Assembly: GCF_002094855.1 (NCBI RefSeq)
Contig: NZ_ARYN01000003.1
Span: 62,001 to 126,000, forward strand
Length of the DNA: 64,000 bases
From: Zunongwangia atlantica 22II14-10F7
Lineage (GTDB): Bacteria > Bacteroidota > Bacteroidia > Flavobacteriales > Flavobacteriaceae
Reading direction: 5' to 3'
Shown one piece after another: positions 1-8,788 of the stretch. Made by a program: the position numbers and the translations under genes. A model generated the notes under the pieces. The model ran no database searches. It had not been told where the DNA came from and saw nothing but the letters and a program-made list of their open reading frames with translations. The first letter of the stretch is position 1. Every line of letters begins with the position of its first letter.

Positions 1-1
1 T

Positions 2-502
2 TCTCATCCCGGCAACAAACTGCTATTTATGGGAGGTGAAATTGGACAATATAACGAATGGAATTATAATGCGAGCCTGGATTGGAACTTATTGGAATAT
101 CCTGTACATAGCGGATTAAACAAGCTTGTAAAAGACCTCAACAAAGTCTATAAAAAATACCCTGCTCTATACGAAAAGCAATTTAGCTCTGAAGGTTTTG
201 AGTGGATTTCCTATAACGACAGCCAAAATTCAGTGTTATGTTATCTAAGAAAAGGGAGATCCAGTAAAGATGACCTTGTGATTATCTGCAATTTCACGCC
301 TACAGTTTTAAACAACTATCGTATTGGCATTCCTAAACCAGGAAAACTAAAAGAAATTCTAAACACCGATAATTCTAAATACGAAGGTTCTGGTGTAAAA
401 AATAAAATTTTAACTATCGAAAACCAGGCATTTCATGGGAAAGACTATTCTGTTGCCATAACAGTACCACCCCTGGCTGCTGTTTTTTTCAGCATAGAAT
501 AA
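2..502 (+). CDS. glgB: 1,4-alpha-glucan branching enzyme, C-terminal part (5'-truncated by window edge)
   Basis: This is the last ~166 codons of a gene that begins left of the window. The frame is open from base 2 and reads SHPGNKLLFMGGEIGQ, the stretch of GH13 branching enzymes just after the catalytic domain, followed by the EWN motif and the C-terminal all-beta domain. GlgB transfers alpha-1,4 glucan segments to alpha-1,6 branch points in glycogen. The methionine at base 29 is internal and is not the start. The next gene, an alpha-glucosidase, follows 27 bp later on the same strand, which suggests one alpha-glucan storage and turnover operon. The identity rests on the motif and C-terminal domain; the catalytic residues are outside the window. 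Confidence 0.9.
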   Translation, partial: SHPGNKLLFMGGEIGQYNEWNYNASLDWNLLEYPVHSGLNKLVKDLNKVYKKYPALYEKQFSSEGFEWISYNDSQNSVLCYLRKGRSSKDDLVIICNFTPTVLNNYRIGIPKPGKLKEILNTDNSKYEGSGVKNKILTIENQAFHGKDYSVAITVPPLAAVFFSIE

Positions 503-529
503 CCCCTAAATGTTTTTAATACCTAGAAT

Positions 530-2932
530 ATGATTACAAATACAGAATTAGAAAAGAAAGGAAACCTTTTCCCCTCTAAATTGGTTTCTTATGAGCAAAA
601 CGGAGATTCTATTTGTTTTACTTCTGAAAATGGTGTACAACTAATAATCACTGTAGTGCGAGACAGCATGCTTAGGTTTAGGTATGCAACAGACGGAATT
701 TTTGAGCATGATTTCTCTTACGCCATAGACGAAGACCAATCTCACGGCTACTCAGTATTAGAAGTTACTGAAGATGATGAGTTTATCTGGATCACCACAG
801 AGCAGATAAAATGCCGCATAAACCGCATTGATATGCGTACCGCAATGTTCGATCTTGAAGGGCAACTTATCCTTCAGGACGAGCTTGGATTTCATTGGGA
901 AGAAAGTTTCGAGTTTGGTGGCAATTACGTAAAAATGAGTAAAAACTCGATGGATGGTGAGAACTTTTATGGCCTAGGCGATAAACCTACCACATTCAAC
1001 TTAAAAGGAAAAAGATTAAGCAATTGGAATACAGACCAATATGCTTTTGGAAAAGATTTACCCGAATTATATAAAGCCATACCATTTTATATTGGACTGC
1101 ATAGCGCTAAAGCCTATGGTATTTTCTTTGACAATACATTTAAAACCCATTTTGATTTTTGCCATGAACGTAGGCATATTACCAGCTTTTGGGCAGATGG
1201 CGGGGAGATGAATTACTATTTTATCTACGGACCAAAAATTGCAGATGTTGTTACCAAATACACCCATCTTACCGGTAGACCAGAACTACCACCAATGTGG
1301 GCTTTAGGATACCACCAAAGTAAATGGAGTTATTATCCTGAAGCTAAAGTAAAACAACTTGCTGCAGGATTTAGAGATAATAAATTCCCCTGTGATGCGC
1401 TATACCTAGACATCGATTATATGGACGGTTTTAGATGCTTTACCTGGAATAAAGATTACTTCCCAGATCCTAAAAACATGGTTGAAGATTTGGAGGAAGA
1501 TGGTTTTAAAACCGTTGCGATTATCGATCCCGGTATAAAAATCGATGATAAATACGAGATTTTTAAAGACGGTCTTGAAAAAGATTATTTCTGTAAACGT
1601 GCGGACGGTCCTTATATGCGAGGAAAAGTGTGGCCTGGAAACTGTGTTTTCCCAGACTTTACAAATCCTGAGGTTAGAGAATGGTGGGCAGATCATTATA
1701 AAACCTTAATTGCTGAAACTGGCATTAAAGGCGTTTGGAACGATATGAACGAACCTGCCGTTATGGAAGTGCCGGGAAAAACTTTTCCGTTAGATGTGAG
1801 ACACGATTACGATGGAAATCGATGTAGCCACCGTAAAGCGCATAATATCTACGGAATGCAGATGGCTCGTGCTACCTACGAGGGAGTTAAAAAATACATT
1901 TTCCCTAAACGTCCTTTCACCATCACCAGAGCAAGTTACTCGGGTGGGCAGCGATTTAGCTCTACCTGGACGGGTGATAACCTTGCCAGCTGGGAACATT
2001 TATGGCTAGCCAATACACAAATTCAGCGTTTGGGAATGAGTGGCTTTAGCTTTGCCGGAACCGATATTGGTGGTTTTGCAGATCAACCAACGGGCGAATT
2101 ATTCACAAGATGGATTCAGCTTGGTGTTTTTCATCCATTTTGCCGCGTGCATTCTTCAGGAGATCATGGCGAGCAGGAGCCTTGGTATTTTGGTGAAGAA
2201 GTCCTGGATATTACCAGAAAGTTTGTAGAATTACGTTATCAATTGCTTCCGTATTTATACACGGCTTTTTATCAATATTGTGAAGATAATGTACCTATTC
2301 TAAAACCTTTGGTTTATTTCGATCAGGAAGATATTCAAACTCATTATCGTGCAGACGAATTTATCTTCGGAAATCACCTCTTAGTTTGCCCAATACAAGA
2401 GCCAAACGTACAGGGAAGAAGAATGTACGTACCGCGCGGGCGCTGGTATAATTTCTGGAACGACACTATTATTGAAGGAGGAAAAGAACTATGGGTAGAT
2501 GCACCTTTAGATAGTATGCCTCTATTTGTTAAAGAAGGGGCGATTATACCTAAATATCCCGTGCAGCAATATGTAGATGAAATTGAAATTGAAGAAATAA
2601 ACCTAGACATTTACTATAAGAACGGAAAGCAAAATTCGGTTTTATATGAAGACGACCATGATGGTTACGATTATAAAATGGGAATTTTTAATCTAAGAAC
2701 CTTTAAACTAACTGGAAAAACAAAAGAAATTATTGTACAACAGCATGTTGATGGTACTTACGAATCTAGCTTAAAAACAATGAAAATTACTTTTCATGGA
2801 TTGCCTTTCGAGATTAAATCTGCCAGCGTAAATAACGAAGATGTAAGTTTAGAAAGTATTAATTATGATAAAGAGACTAACTCGATCATTTTACAGGAAA
2901 GCTTTACAGATTTAAGATTGATAAGTGAGTAA
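530..2932 (+). CDS. GH31 alpha-glucosidase
   Basis: An 800-residue glycoside hydrolase family 31 protein that releases terminal alpha-linked glucose from oligosaccharides. The N-terminal beta-sandwich ends near residue 230 with the typical FYGLGDK signature (about 146-152). The catalytic barrel carries the nucleophile Asp405 in GVWNDMNEP and the likely acid/base Asp483 in WTGDN. The C-terminal beta domains include the usual VCPI and YNFWNDT stretches. There is no obvious signal peptide (the N-terminus is polar), so it is probably cytoplasmic and acts on imported maltodextrin or glycogen products. It lies 27 bp after glgB and is followed by two strong hairpins. Alpha-xylosidase activity cannot be excluded from sequence, but the glgB neighbour favours alpha-glucosidase. 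Confidence 0.9.
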   Translation: MITNTELEKKGNLFPSKLVSYEQNGDSICFTSENGVQLIITVVRDSMLRFRYATDGIFEHDFSYAIDEDQSHGYSVLEVTEDDEFIWITTEQIKCRINRIDMRTAMFDLEGQLILQDELGFHWEESFEFGGNYVKMSKNSMDGENFYGLGDKPTTFNLKGKRLSNWNTDQYAFGKDLPELYKAIPFYIGLHSAKAYGIFFDNTFKTHFDFCHERRHITSFWADGGEMNYYFIYGPKIADVVTKYTHLTGRPELPPMWALGYHQSKWSYYPEAKVKQLAAGFRDNKFPCDALYLDIDYMDGFRCFTWNKDYFPDPKNMVEDLEEDGFKTVAIIDPGIKIDDKYEIFKDGLEKDYFCKRADGPYMRGKVWPGNCVFPDFTNPEVREWWADHYKTLIAETGIKGVWNDMNEPAVMEVPGKTFPLDVRHDYDGNRCSHRKAHNIYGMQMARATYEGVKKYIFPKRPFTITRASYSGGQRFSSTWTGDNLASWEHLWLANTQIQRLGMSGFSFAGTDIGGFADQPTGELFTRWIQLGVFHPFCRVHSSGDHGEQEPWYFGEEVLDITRKFVELRYQLLPYLYTAFYQYCEDNVPILKPLVYFDQEDIQTHYRADEFIFGNHLLVCPIQEPNVQGRRMYVPRGRWYNFWNDTIIEGGKELWVDAPLDSMPLFVKEGAIIPKYPVQQYVDEIEIEEINLDIYYKNGKQNSVLYEDDHDGYDYKMGIFNLRTFKLTGKTKEIIVQQHVDGTYESSLKTMKITFHGLPFEIKSASVNNEDVSLESINYDKETNSIILQESFTDLRLISE

Positions 2933-2990
2933 ACTACCTTGAGGCAAGCCTCGGAGTACTATACCCTTTGGCGGTACCAATAAAATCTAC

Positions 2991-3022
2991 GGCCGCTGTG
3001 AAAAAACAGCGGCCTAATTTTT
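2991..3022 (+). terminator. Rho-independent terminator after the GH31 gene
   Basis: A perfect 9-bp GC-rich stem (ggccgctgt at 2991-2999 with acagcggcc at 3006-3014), a 6-base loop and a T-rich tail. It lies 58 bp after the alpha-glucosidase stop codon. A short gaggc/gcctc hairpin also lies at 2941-2952. Confidence 0.85.
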
Positions 3023-3029
3023 AATACAA

Positions 3030-3077
3030 AAAGAAAACGGATTGGCTTGACCTAGTCCCCACCAATCCGTTTTCTTT
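3030..3077. terminator. Bidirectional terminator hairpin between convergent genes
   Basis: A perfect 16-bp inverted repeat (3030-3045 with 3062-3077), whose arms begin aaag and end cttt, so the stem is flanked by A and T runs on both strands. It sits between the GH31 gene and a convergent small gene ending at 3126, so it can stop transcription from either side. Confidence 0.8.
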
Positions 3078-3125
3078 AAATGTAAATTAAACTCTCCTTT
3101 TTTAGGGCAAAAAAGTGTCTCTTCG

Positions 3126-3482
3126 TTACTTCTCTATCAAATAGTGATATTGCAGTTCATAGGGTGTCTGGCTCATCAATTCAATAAAAAAGATTTGCTT
3201 GTTTTGGTATTTATTTTGGGTAAATTTTTCTATCGATTTACTACATAAACAAAGTGCATTCGCTGCGGTAACTCCGCCATTTTTTCTTGCTTGTTTCTCA
3301 ATACAGGCCTTAACTATTTTATGCTGATAAACAATTCCCGGTTTCCTTTCTGGATCTTTAGCTCTAGCATAAGTTCCCTGCATATTTTCAGCTTCGCAAC
3401 AGTTTACAAACTGCTTGTTGCTGTAGACCTCGATAGTCACCTCGATCATTTCTCCGTTTGTATTTTCTACTGTTACGTTCAT
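3126..3482 (-). CDS. Hypothetical protein, 118 residues
   Basis: I do not recognise this family. The protein is soluble, has no signal peptide or membrane segment, and is basic toward its C-terminus. It contains six cysteines, including CC near residue 28 and a CLC pair near residue 98, with further Cys near 60, but no clean zinc-ribbon spacing. It is a lone gene on the minus strand between convergent GH31 and the Nudix-type regulator, which is transcribed away from it. The coding call is supported by an uninterrupted frame, an ATG start and the convergent terminator placed 49 bp past its stop. Confidence 0.6.
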   Translation of the reverse strand: MNVTVENTNGEMIEVTIEVYSNKQFVNCCEAENMQGTYARAKDPERKPGIVYQHKIVKACIEKQARKNGGVTAANALCLCSKSIEKFTQNKYQNKQIFFIELMSQTPYELQYHYLIEK

Positions 3483-3652
3483 TTTCTGCTTATTTATACC
3501 CTAAAATTACTATCAAAAAGCAGCAAAACGAGAAGATTTCGATGTAGTCCTTTTTATCTATCGACCAATGGTAAGGGTTAAAAGTTGGATTGAATGATTT
3601 ATAGATGGCCTTTTGCTAAGAATTGTTATTTTTACGATTAAATTTTTATAAG

Positions 3653-4372
3653 ATGTCTAAAGGCTTTATCGCAGAAGGCGAAAAATACATTCAGGAAGAA
3701 AACTTTATTGAAGCGGTTACCATAGATTGTGTGGTATTTGGATTTAATGAAGGAAAAATGGAAGTTCTTCTGGTAAAGCATGCTGAAGGAATTAGTAAAG
3801 ATAAATGGGGATTACCAGGGGGATGGATAACCGAAAAGGAATCTATAGATAATTCAGCTAAAAGAGTTTTAAGAGATCTTACCGGCCTAGACAATATCTT
3901 TTTGGAACAACTACAGGCCTTTGGTGAACCTAATCGCTTCCCTACCAGCCGCGTGATCACTATTGGGTATTATGCCCTTGTAAAAAGTGAAGATTACGAA
4001 ATTGCTGCTGGTTTTACCGCTTCTGAAGCTAAATGGTTCTTAGTAGAAGAACTGCCAGATCTTATCTATGATCATAAGATTATTTTTGAAGCCGCTCAGG
4101 AAAAGCTTAGAAATCGCGTGCGCCAGGCACCAATTGGTTTCAATTTACTTCCTGAAAAATTTACGCTACTTCAGTTAATGCATCTTTACGAAGAAATTTT
4201 AGATGTGAAAATGGATAAACCTAACTTCCGTAGAAAATTTTTAAAAATGAAGCTTCTGGTTGATATTGGCGAAAAACAAAAGGATGTTTCGCATCGTGCA
4301 GCCAAACTTTATAGTTTTGATGAAGAAGTATATCAAAAACTGACTAAGAAAGGTTTTACCTTTGAATTTTAA
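3653..4372 (+). CDS. Nudix-fold transcriptional regulator (NrtR/AraR-like)
   Basis: A 239-residue protein with an N-terminal Nudix-like domain (about 20-150) and a C-terminal winged-helix region (about 155-239), the layout of NrtR-type regulators. In this family the Nudix domain senses a metabolite and the C-terminus binds DNA; Bacteroidetes members include sugar-pathway regulators. The Nudix box (57-79) keeps Gly57, Glu63 and Arg71, but the REUXEE core reads RVLRDL, so the usual metal-binding glutamates are lost and hydrolase activity is unlikely. The ATG at 3653 was chosen because earlier in-frame codons lack a ribosome-site context and homologues typically begin near MSKGF. The neighbouring glgB and GH31 genes suggest control of sugar use; the target is inferred, not shown. 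Confidence 0.75.
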   Translation: MSKGFIAEGEKYIQEENFIEAVTIDCVVFGFNEGKMEVLLVKHAEGISKDKWGLPGGWITEKESIDNSAKRVLRDLTGLDNIFLEQLQAFGEPNRFPTSRVITIGYYALVKSEDYEIAAGFTASEAKWFLVEELPDLIYDHKIIFEAAQEKLRNRVRQAPIGFNLLPEKFTLLQLMHLYEEILDVKMDKPNFRRKFLKMKLLVDIGEKQKDVSHRAAKLYSFDEEVYQKLTKKGFTFEF

Positions 4373-4393
4373 GCGAACACTTAAAATTGATTT

Positions 4394-4927
4394 CTACTTG
4401 CTTTCTAATTTTTCAGAAATCTTATTCTTATAAAATTCGAGTTCTTTTAGGAAAGTCTCCTCGGCATCAATTGAATCATCTTCAAATCGGTTATGCCCTG
4501 TACTAATCTGATCGATCAATTGTTTATTCCGGAAGATATAAATTCCGCTGAATCCACCATCAAAGTTATTTTTATCTATTCGATTAGACTTTGTATCATA
4601 ACCGAAATATTTAGTACGATCCCGCACCAACACAAGTTGCTCATTTTTTAAATAGAATGAATAATATTGTATTCCGTAGGAAAGAAATAGTGTAAGCGCA
4701 ATTTTTCTTATTTCGTTGTTAGCAGCATCGTAAAAACCAATTAACTCACCTCCGTCATCTGAAGATCCTTCGATAAAATCTTCATTTTCTAAAATGATAG
4801 ATTGCAAAGAATCATTACTATCCAAAGCTTTTTCCAGCTCCTTTACACCTGGATATTTTTCTATGAGGTTTTGAGCATTTAAACAAAGTCCTATAAAAAG
4901 AAACGAAAGTGTCACAAATCCCTTCAT
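4394..4927 (-). CDS. Hypothetical secreted protein, 177 residues
   Basis: The N-terminus MKGFVTLSFLFIGLCLNAQ is a clear Sec signal peptide with a cleavage-like NAQ ending, common in Bacteroidetes periplasmic or outer-membrane proteins. The mature part (~158 residues) is acidic and has no domain I recognise; it mixes short beta-like stretches (residues 90-140) with a final helix rich in Lys and Glu. It begins 10 bp after the preceding gene (4938-5543), so the two probably form a two-gene operon. It converges on the Nudix regulator with 21 bp between stops and no clear terminator. Confidence 0.65.
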   Translation of the reverse strand: MKGFVTLSFLFIGLCLNAQNLIEKYPGVKELEKALDSNDSLQSIILENEDFIEGSSDDGGELIGFYDAANNEIRKIALTLFLSYGIQYYSFYLKNEQLVLVRDRTKYFGYDTKSNRIDKNNFDGGFSGIYIFRNKQLIDQISTGHNRFEDDSIDAEETFLKELEFYKNKISEKLESK

Positions 4928-4937
4928 AAGCGACTGG

Positions 4938-5543
4938 TTAGTCAGGAATTTTAGTGACTTCCATAGCAGCTTCTCCGGTAAGACTTAAATAAATATACAG
5001 ATCTTGCGGCGCAAATTCAAAATGTGAAATATTAAGCTGATCTAATTGTGCATCGACCAATAAACCTTCTGCTGGTTCGTTATTTTCTTTAAGCTTTGAG
5101 TTGATTTTGGTTAATTCCTGCTGTAATTTTTCTGAAAGGTTTTGCTTCGATTTTTGTAATACTTTCTTTTGAAGAAATTTATTCAGAATAATCTGAACAA
5201 TCTTATTCATTAGTTTATTCTGATTTTCACCAACGGCTTCATAATCTTCTAACGAAAATTGATTAGTAACCGGATCAAAATTGAACTTAAGATGAATTTT
5301 AAGCTCTAATTCTTTATTTTTAAATAGAAATGTTTTGGCTTTTAATCGTAAACCAAGCGTGATATCATAATCTACTTCAGGATTTTTCTCCAGCCATACA
5401 AATTTCACTTCGGCATACTCAGCAATGCTATTTTCTTCGTCATCTTCTTCCTGCATCTTCTCTTCGATCACCTTTTCTAAAACAGCATAAGGTAATTTTA
5501 CAGGAATATTCAGAATTAATCCTTTTTGGTAATCTTCAATCAT
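4938..5543 (-). CDS. Hypothetical protein, 201 residues (possibly DUF4403/TULIP-like)
   Basis: A soluble-looking 201-residue protein without a signal peptide or membrane segment. The opening stretch (ILNIPVKLPYAVLEKVIEEK) and the alternating hydrophobic strands at 85-105, followed by a long amphipathic helix (110-155), recall lipid-binding TULIP/DUF4403 proteins, but the resemblance is weak and I would not rely on it. It is first in a likely two-gene unit with the secreted protein at 4394-4927. It lies 111 bp downstream of the arsenite transporter stop on the same strand, with a non-coding gap in which I see no terminator. Confidence 0.55.
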   Translation of the reverse strand: MIEDYQKGLILNIPVKLPYAVLEKVIEEKMQEEDDEENSIAEYAEVKFVWLEKNPEVDYDITLGLRLKAKTFLFKNKELELKIHLKFNFDPVTNQFSLEDYEAVGENQNKLMNKIVQIILNKFLQKKVLQKSKQNLSEKLQQELTKINSKLKENNEPAEGLLVDAQLDQLNISHFEFAPQDLYIYLSLTGEAAMEVTKIPD

Positions 5544-5654
5544 AGTTTGCGGGCTTTCTTTTAAAGGTATAAAAGAAAAAGCGCCGCAAATCTAATATTA
5601 GGTTAAAATTGATTCAAAATTCAGCTAAACCCAGCTTTCAGCGAATCTTATTAA

Positions 5655-6704
5655 TTAAGAATGCATCGCCGGTTTGCGATACAATTTACCACGAAGCCAA
5701 AAGGAAACACGTACCAAAAGAATTAGCGCCGGCACTTCGATTAGCGGACCAACGATCCCAACAAAAGCCTGACCTGAATTTAATCCAAAAACAGCAATGG
5801 CTACGGCTATGGCAAGCTCGAAGTTATTTCCGGCCGCGGTAAAAGAAATTGCAGCGTTTTCATCGTATTTTGCCCCTGCCCATCTACTGGCAATAAATCC
5901 AATCAAGAACATTAATGCAAAATAGATCATTAATGGAATAGCGATTAGCACTACATCTTTAGGAATTTCTACGATTAAATTTCCTTTTAAGCTAAACATC
6001 ACTACAATGGTAAAAAGCAACGCAATTAAGGTGATTTTGGATATTTTAGGGATAAATTTTTCTGAATACCATTTTTCACCTTTCAGCTTCACCAAAACTA
6101 AACGACTAAGAATTCCCATTAAAAACGGAACTCCTAAATAAATCGCAACGCTTTCTGCAATCGTCGCTACAGAAATATTAACGATACTCCCTTCGTAACC
6201 AAAATACGGCGGAAGTTTTGTGATGAATAACCAGGCATAAAAAGAATAGCCAAAAACCTGAAAAATGCTGTTTAAAGCCACTAATCCTGCTCCATATTCT
6301 TTACTTCCATCGGCAAGATCGTTCCACACCAAAACCATCGCAATGCAGCGTGCGAGGCCTATTAAAATTAAACCGGTCATATATTCAGGATGATCGCCTA
6401 AAAATAAAATTGCCAGCGAAAACATCAAAATTGGGCCTATGATCCAGTTTAGTAATATCGAAATACTAAGAATCTTTACATTTCTAAATACCTTAGGTAG
6501 CATCTTATAATCAACTTTCGCCAAGGGTGGATACATCATCAAAATTAGCCCAACAGCTATAAGAATATTGGTAGAACCAGCGCTATAGGAATTAATCGCT
6601 TCTGGCACCGCCGGGATAAAATAACCAAGCCCTACACCTACTGCCATCGCAATAAAGATCCAAAGGGTAAGGTAACTATCCAGAAAACTAAGTTTCTTTT
6701 TCAT
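5655..6704 (-). CDS. arsB: ACR3-family arsenite efflux transporter
   Basis: A 349-residue polytopic membrane protein with about ten predicted transmembrane helices, matching ACR3 arsenite carriers in length. The ACR3 hallmark cysteine sits in a membrane helix ([12 protein letters not shown], Cys120), and the late [10 protein letters not shown] helix carries the conserved Glu. It exports As(III) across the inner membrane using the proton motive force. It is the last gene of the operon DUF6428-like / arsenate reductase / ACR3, starting 6 bp after the reductase stop. The family is often named acr3 or arsB; this one is not the unrelated E. coli ArsB type. Regulation is expected from the ArsR-like operators at 7859-7898. 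Confidence 0.93.
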   Translation of the reverse strand: MKKKLSFLDSYLTLWIFIAMAVGVGLGYFIPAVPEAINSYSAGSTNILIAVGLILMMYPPLAKVDYKMLPKVFRNVKILSISILLNWIIGPILMFSLAILFLGDHPEYMTGLILIGLARCIAMVLVWNDLADGSKEYGAGLVALNSIFQVFGYSFYAWLFITKLPPYFGYEGSIVNISVATIAESVAIYLGVPFLMGILSRLVLVKLKGEKWYSEKFIPKISKITLIALLFTIVVMFSLKGNLIVEIPKDVVLIAIPLMIYFALMFLIGFIASRWAGAKYDENAAISFTAAGNNFELAIAVAIAVFGLNSGQAFVGIVGPLIEVPALILLVRVSFWLRGKLYRKPAMHS

Positions 6705-6710
6705 GATTCT

Positions 6711-7331
6711 TTATTTTGAAAGTTCTTTTGCTTTTGTAAATACATACAATAGATCTGTTGCGATCTCTTTGCTTTTTTCCTGATATTTCTCCAACTCCTC
6801 TGGCGTACCATCGCTTACTTTAGGGTCTTCAAAAGTAAAAGCGATTCTAGCATCGGCTCCCGGCACAAAAGGACAGGCTTCGTTGGCCTGAGAACACGTC
6901 ATTATCGCTGCGAAGTTTTTCTGCGGATTAAGACTATGATCATAAACTTTCGAAAAACTAATGATCGGCAGGGCGTCTTCAGCAAATTTTAAATAGCAAA
7001 CCGGATTTTTATCTTCTGAAAGTTTCCCTACGGAAAACCCTACACTTTGAAAGGCTTTTAATACTGAAGGATATACCGCTGTAGCTTCTGTTCCGCCAGA
7101 ATAAGAACGCACATCTTTTATACCCAAATATTCGGCAATAGTTTGAGCCCAGATTTGTGAAAAATGACTTCTTCTTGAATTGTGCGTACAAATAAAATTA
7201 AGGCTTACAGGCTCTTGTTTTTGTAGTTTTTCAGCAACAAAAGAAACAAAGCCCTTTAAAGCTTTTTTACGTTCTTCACTAATTTTATTGATATCTAAAG
7301 CATCAATAAATTCTTGGATTGCATTATACAT
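6711..7331 (-). CDS. arsC: Arsenate reductase, low-molecular-weight phosphatase type
   Basis: A 206-residue protein with the CX5R-S phosphatase loop (Cys48 to Arg54, CTHNSRRS) of thioredoxin-type arsenate reductases and LMW protein tyrosine phosphatases. Later cysteines (Cys112, Cys146 in MTCSQANEACP, Cys153) can supply the resolving thiols. It is longer than the 130-residue ArsC of Gram-positives because of an N-terminal helical extension (1-42) and a C-terminal helix (175-206), as is common in Bacteroidetes. It reduces As(V) to As(III), which the downstream ACR3 pump exports. It starts 18 bp after the DUF6428-like gene and ends 6 bp before the ACR3 gene. Confidence 0.88.
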   Translation of the reverse strand: MYNAIQEFIDALDINKISEERKKALKGFVSFVAEKLQKQEPVSLNFICTHNSRRSHFSQIWAQTIAEYLGIKDVRSYSGGTEATAVYPSVLKAFQSVGFSVGKLSEDKNPVCYLKFAEDALPIISFSKVYDHSLNPQKNFAAIMTCSQANEACPFVPGADARIAFTFEDPKVSDGTPEELEKYQEKSKEIATDLLYVFTKAKELSK

Positions 7332-7349
7332 TTTGAAGAATATTTTTGA

Positions 7350-7841
7350 TTAGCAACAACCAGATCCAGGCTTACAAGCAGTAGCTACAGCAGCTGTTTC
7401 TGTGAGATCTTTTAAACTTCTTTTTGGCTTTTCTGAAGCGCTTTCTGGAATCCCGCATTGATCCTGGGCGAGACAGGTGGTAAATTTATTGACTAGCAAA
7501 AATCGCTCACCATTAAATTCAAGATCATATTTACCAATGGTACTTCCTTGGTATTCTACTTCAATTTCTGAATTTTCATCTAAATGCAGTACATTTTCTG
7601 AAAGTTCGATGATCGAAAGTAATTTCTCTGGATGCAAGCGATGATCGTAGTCATTTGCTTCCCATAACTGAAAGCTTGCTTTGGCTTCGTCTCTAAGCGT
7701 ACCGCCACAGTCTATAAATTTCTTTTCTACACGACCAATTTCGGTAACATGAAAATGAGAGGGCACTAAGTTGCCATCTGGCAATTCAAATTCGATAGTC
7801 GTTTTTTCATTTAAGATCTTCTTTATTTCTGCTAATTTCAT
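7350..7841 (-). CDS. DUF6428-like arsenic-operon protein with cysteine-rich tail
   Basis: A 163-residue cytoplasmic protein of the type found at the head of Bacteroidetes ars operons (DUF6428 as I recall it). The core has the SHFHVTEIG and FIDCGGTLRDE stretches and the QLWEANDYDHRLHPEKLL motif. The function is unknown. The tail is unusual: a spacer (135-155) leads to a terminal CKPGSGCC, and further cysteines lie at ~122 and ~128 (CLAQDQC), giving a thiol set that could bind arsenite or hand it to the pump. It is the first gene of the ars operon, directly behind a promoter overlapping two ArsR-like operators. No arsR gene accompanies it. Confidence 0.8.
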   Translation of the reverse strand: MKLAEIKKILNEKTTIEFELPDGNLVPSHFHVTEIGRVEKKFIDCGGTLRDEAKASFQLWEANDYDHRLHPEKLLSIIELSENVLHLDENSEIEVEYQGSTIGKYDLEFNGERFLLVNKFTTCLAQDQCGIPESASEKPKRSLKDLTETAAVATACKPGSGCC

Positions 7842-7858
7842 AAATCCAAATTTTAATT

Positions 7859-7917
7859 ATCGTAATATTACGATTAAACTTCATTGCAATATTACGATAA
7901 TTAAGCAGACTTTTAAA
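7859..7917 (-). promoter_or_regulatory. ars operon promoter with two ArsR-like operators
   Basis: A perfect 16-bp palindrome, atcgtaatattacgat (7859-7874), is followed 24 bp on by a second partial copy sharing aatattacgat (7888-7898). Reading leftward, TTTA (7914-7917), a 19-bp spacer and TAATATTG (7887-7894) resemble the Bacteroidetes promoter TTTG-N19-TAnnTTTG, so the second operator covers the -7 box and the first lies in the early leader. This is the expected layout for repression released by arsenite. The operator shape is seen; the identity of the binding protein is inferred from the downstream genes. Confidence 0.7.
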
Positions 7918-7941
7918 AGTGGAGGTTAAATTTTTTATTAT

Positions 7942-8727
7942 TTAAATATGTTCTTCAGGGAAATAGCAATCGTGAAGCATCCTGTAAACATCGGGGTGTT
8001 TACGTTTTAGACTCCTAGGATTTTCGAAAAAATATTCACTGGCTGTAGCGAGGAATTCGGCTTCATTCGTACCACCATAATTCCGAATATCAGATTTGTT
8101 TCTATTGATAGCTTCCATTTCTTCGTGCACCATTTTTAACCACGGAATGGTGTAAGCTTGTTTTAATAATCTTTCAGGCACGCCATCTGTTGCACCATCT
8201 ACTTTATCAATTAAATGAACAAATTCATGAATTCCGGTATTTAGACGATCATTATAATTTTTAAAACCATCGTGTAAAGCGCGACGGGAAAGTATCATTT
8301 GATGCTCAAATCTTCCGGTTCCCACTAAACCCATTACGATTTTATCTTCCCCACTATTTTCGAAAACTAGATTTTTATTAAAATGATCTGGATACAAGAT
8401 CACTGTACTTAGGTTAGAATAATGCCAGCTCTTAAATCCAAAAACCGGAATAACCCCACTCGCAGCAACTAAAATTTTATCTAAATCTTGTAATTTAAAC
8501 GAAACGCTCTCGATATACACTTCGCTTAAGAAGATCATGATTCGCTGCTGAAATCTTTTTTGTTCCGAAGTAGATAATTCGGCATAAAACTCTACATTTT
8601 CTAATAACAATTGATGCCAGTTCGCAGGAAAGGGCGCTACTTTCTTTTTCTTCTTTTGGGTTATCTTGTAAATAATAAAAGCTGCAAGGATCACCACTAC
8701 CAGAATGGCTTCAAAAAGTTTATTCAT
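7942..8727 (-). CDS. mtfA: MtfA-like zinc-dependent peptidase (M90 family)
   Basis: A 261-residue protein with one N-terminal membrane anchor (residues 5-21), a lysine-rich cytoplasmic stretch (KKKKK), and an M90/MtfA metallopeptidase domain. The zinc site is HEFVH (His167, Glu168, His171), with a downstream Glu in the NEAEFLATASEYFFE stretch as likely third ligand. E. coli MtfA is an aminopeptidase linked to control of glucose uptake through Mlc; Bacteroidetes lack that circuit, so its role here is unknown. It ends 101 bp before the ars operon start and begins 62 bp after the hybrid kinase stop, on the same strand. Confidence 0.85.
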   Translation of the reverse strand: MNKLFEAILVVVILAAFIIYKITQKKKKKVAPFPANWHQLLLENVEFYAELSTSEQKRFQQRIMIFLSEVYIESVSFKLQDLDKILVAASGVIPVFGFKSWHYSNLSTVILYPDHFNKNLVFENSGEDKIVMGLVGTGRFEHQMILSRRALHDGFKNYNDRLNTGIHEFVHLIDKVDGATDGVPERLLKQAYTIPWLKMVHEEMEAINRNKSDIRNYGGTNEAEFLATASEYFFENPRSLKRKHPDVYRMLHDCYFPEEHI

Positions 8728-8788
8728 TTAGAAAATGGGTTTCAAAAATTCAGCATAAAAATACCTAAAATCGGTTCTAATTTTAAGC

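Noticed and set aside
3291-3581. 96-codon plus-strand frame opposite the 118-residue hypothetical gene
   Set aside because: The minus frame has the better start, a soluble Cys-containing product and a convergent terminator; the plus frame runs into the regulator's upstream region.
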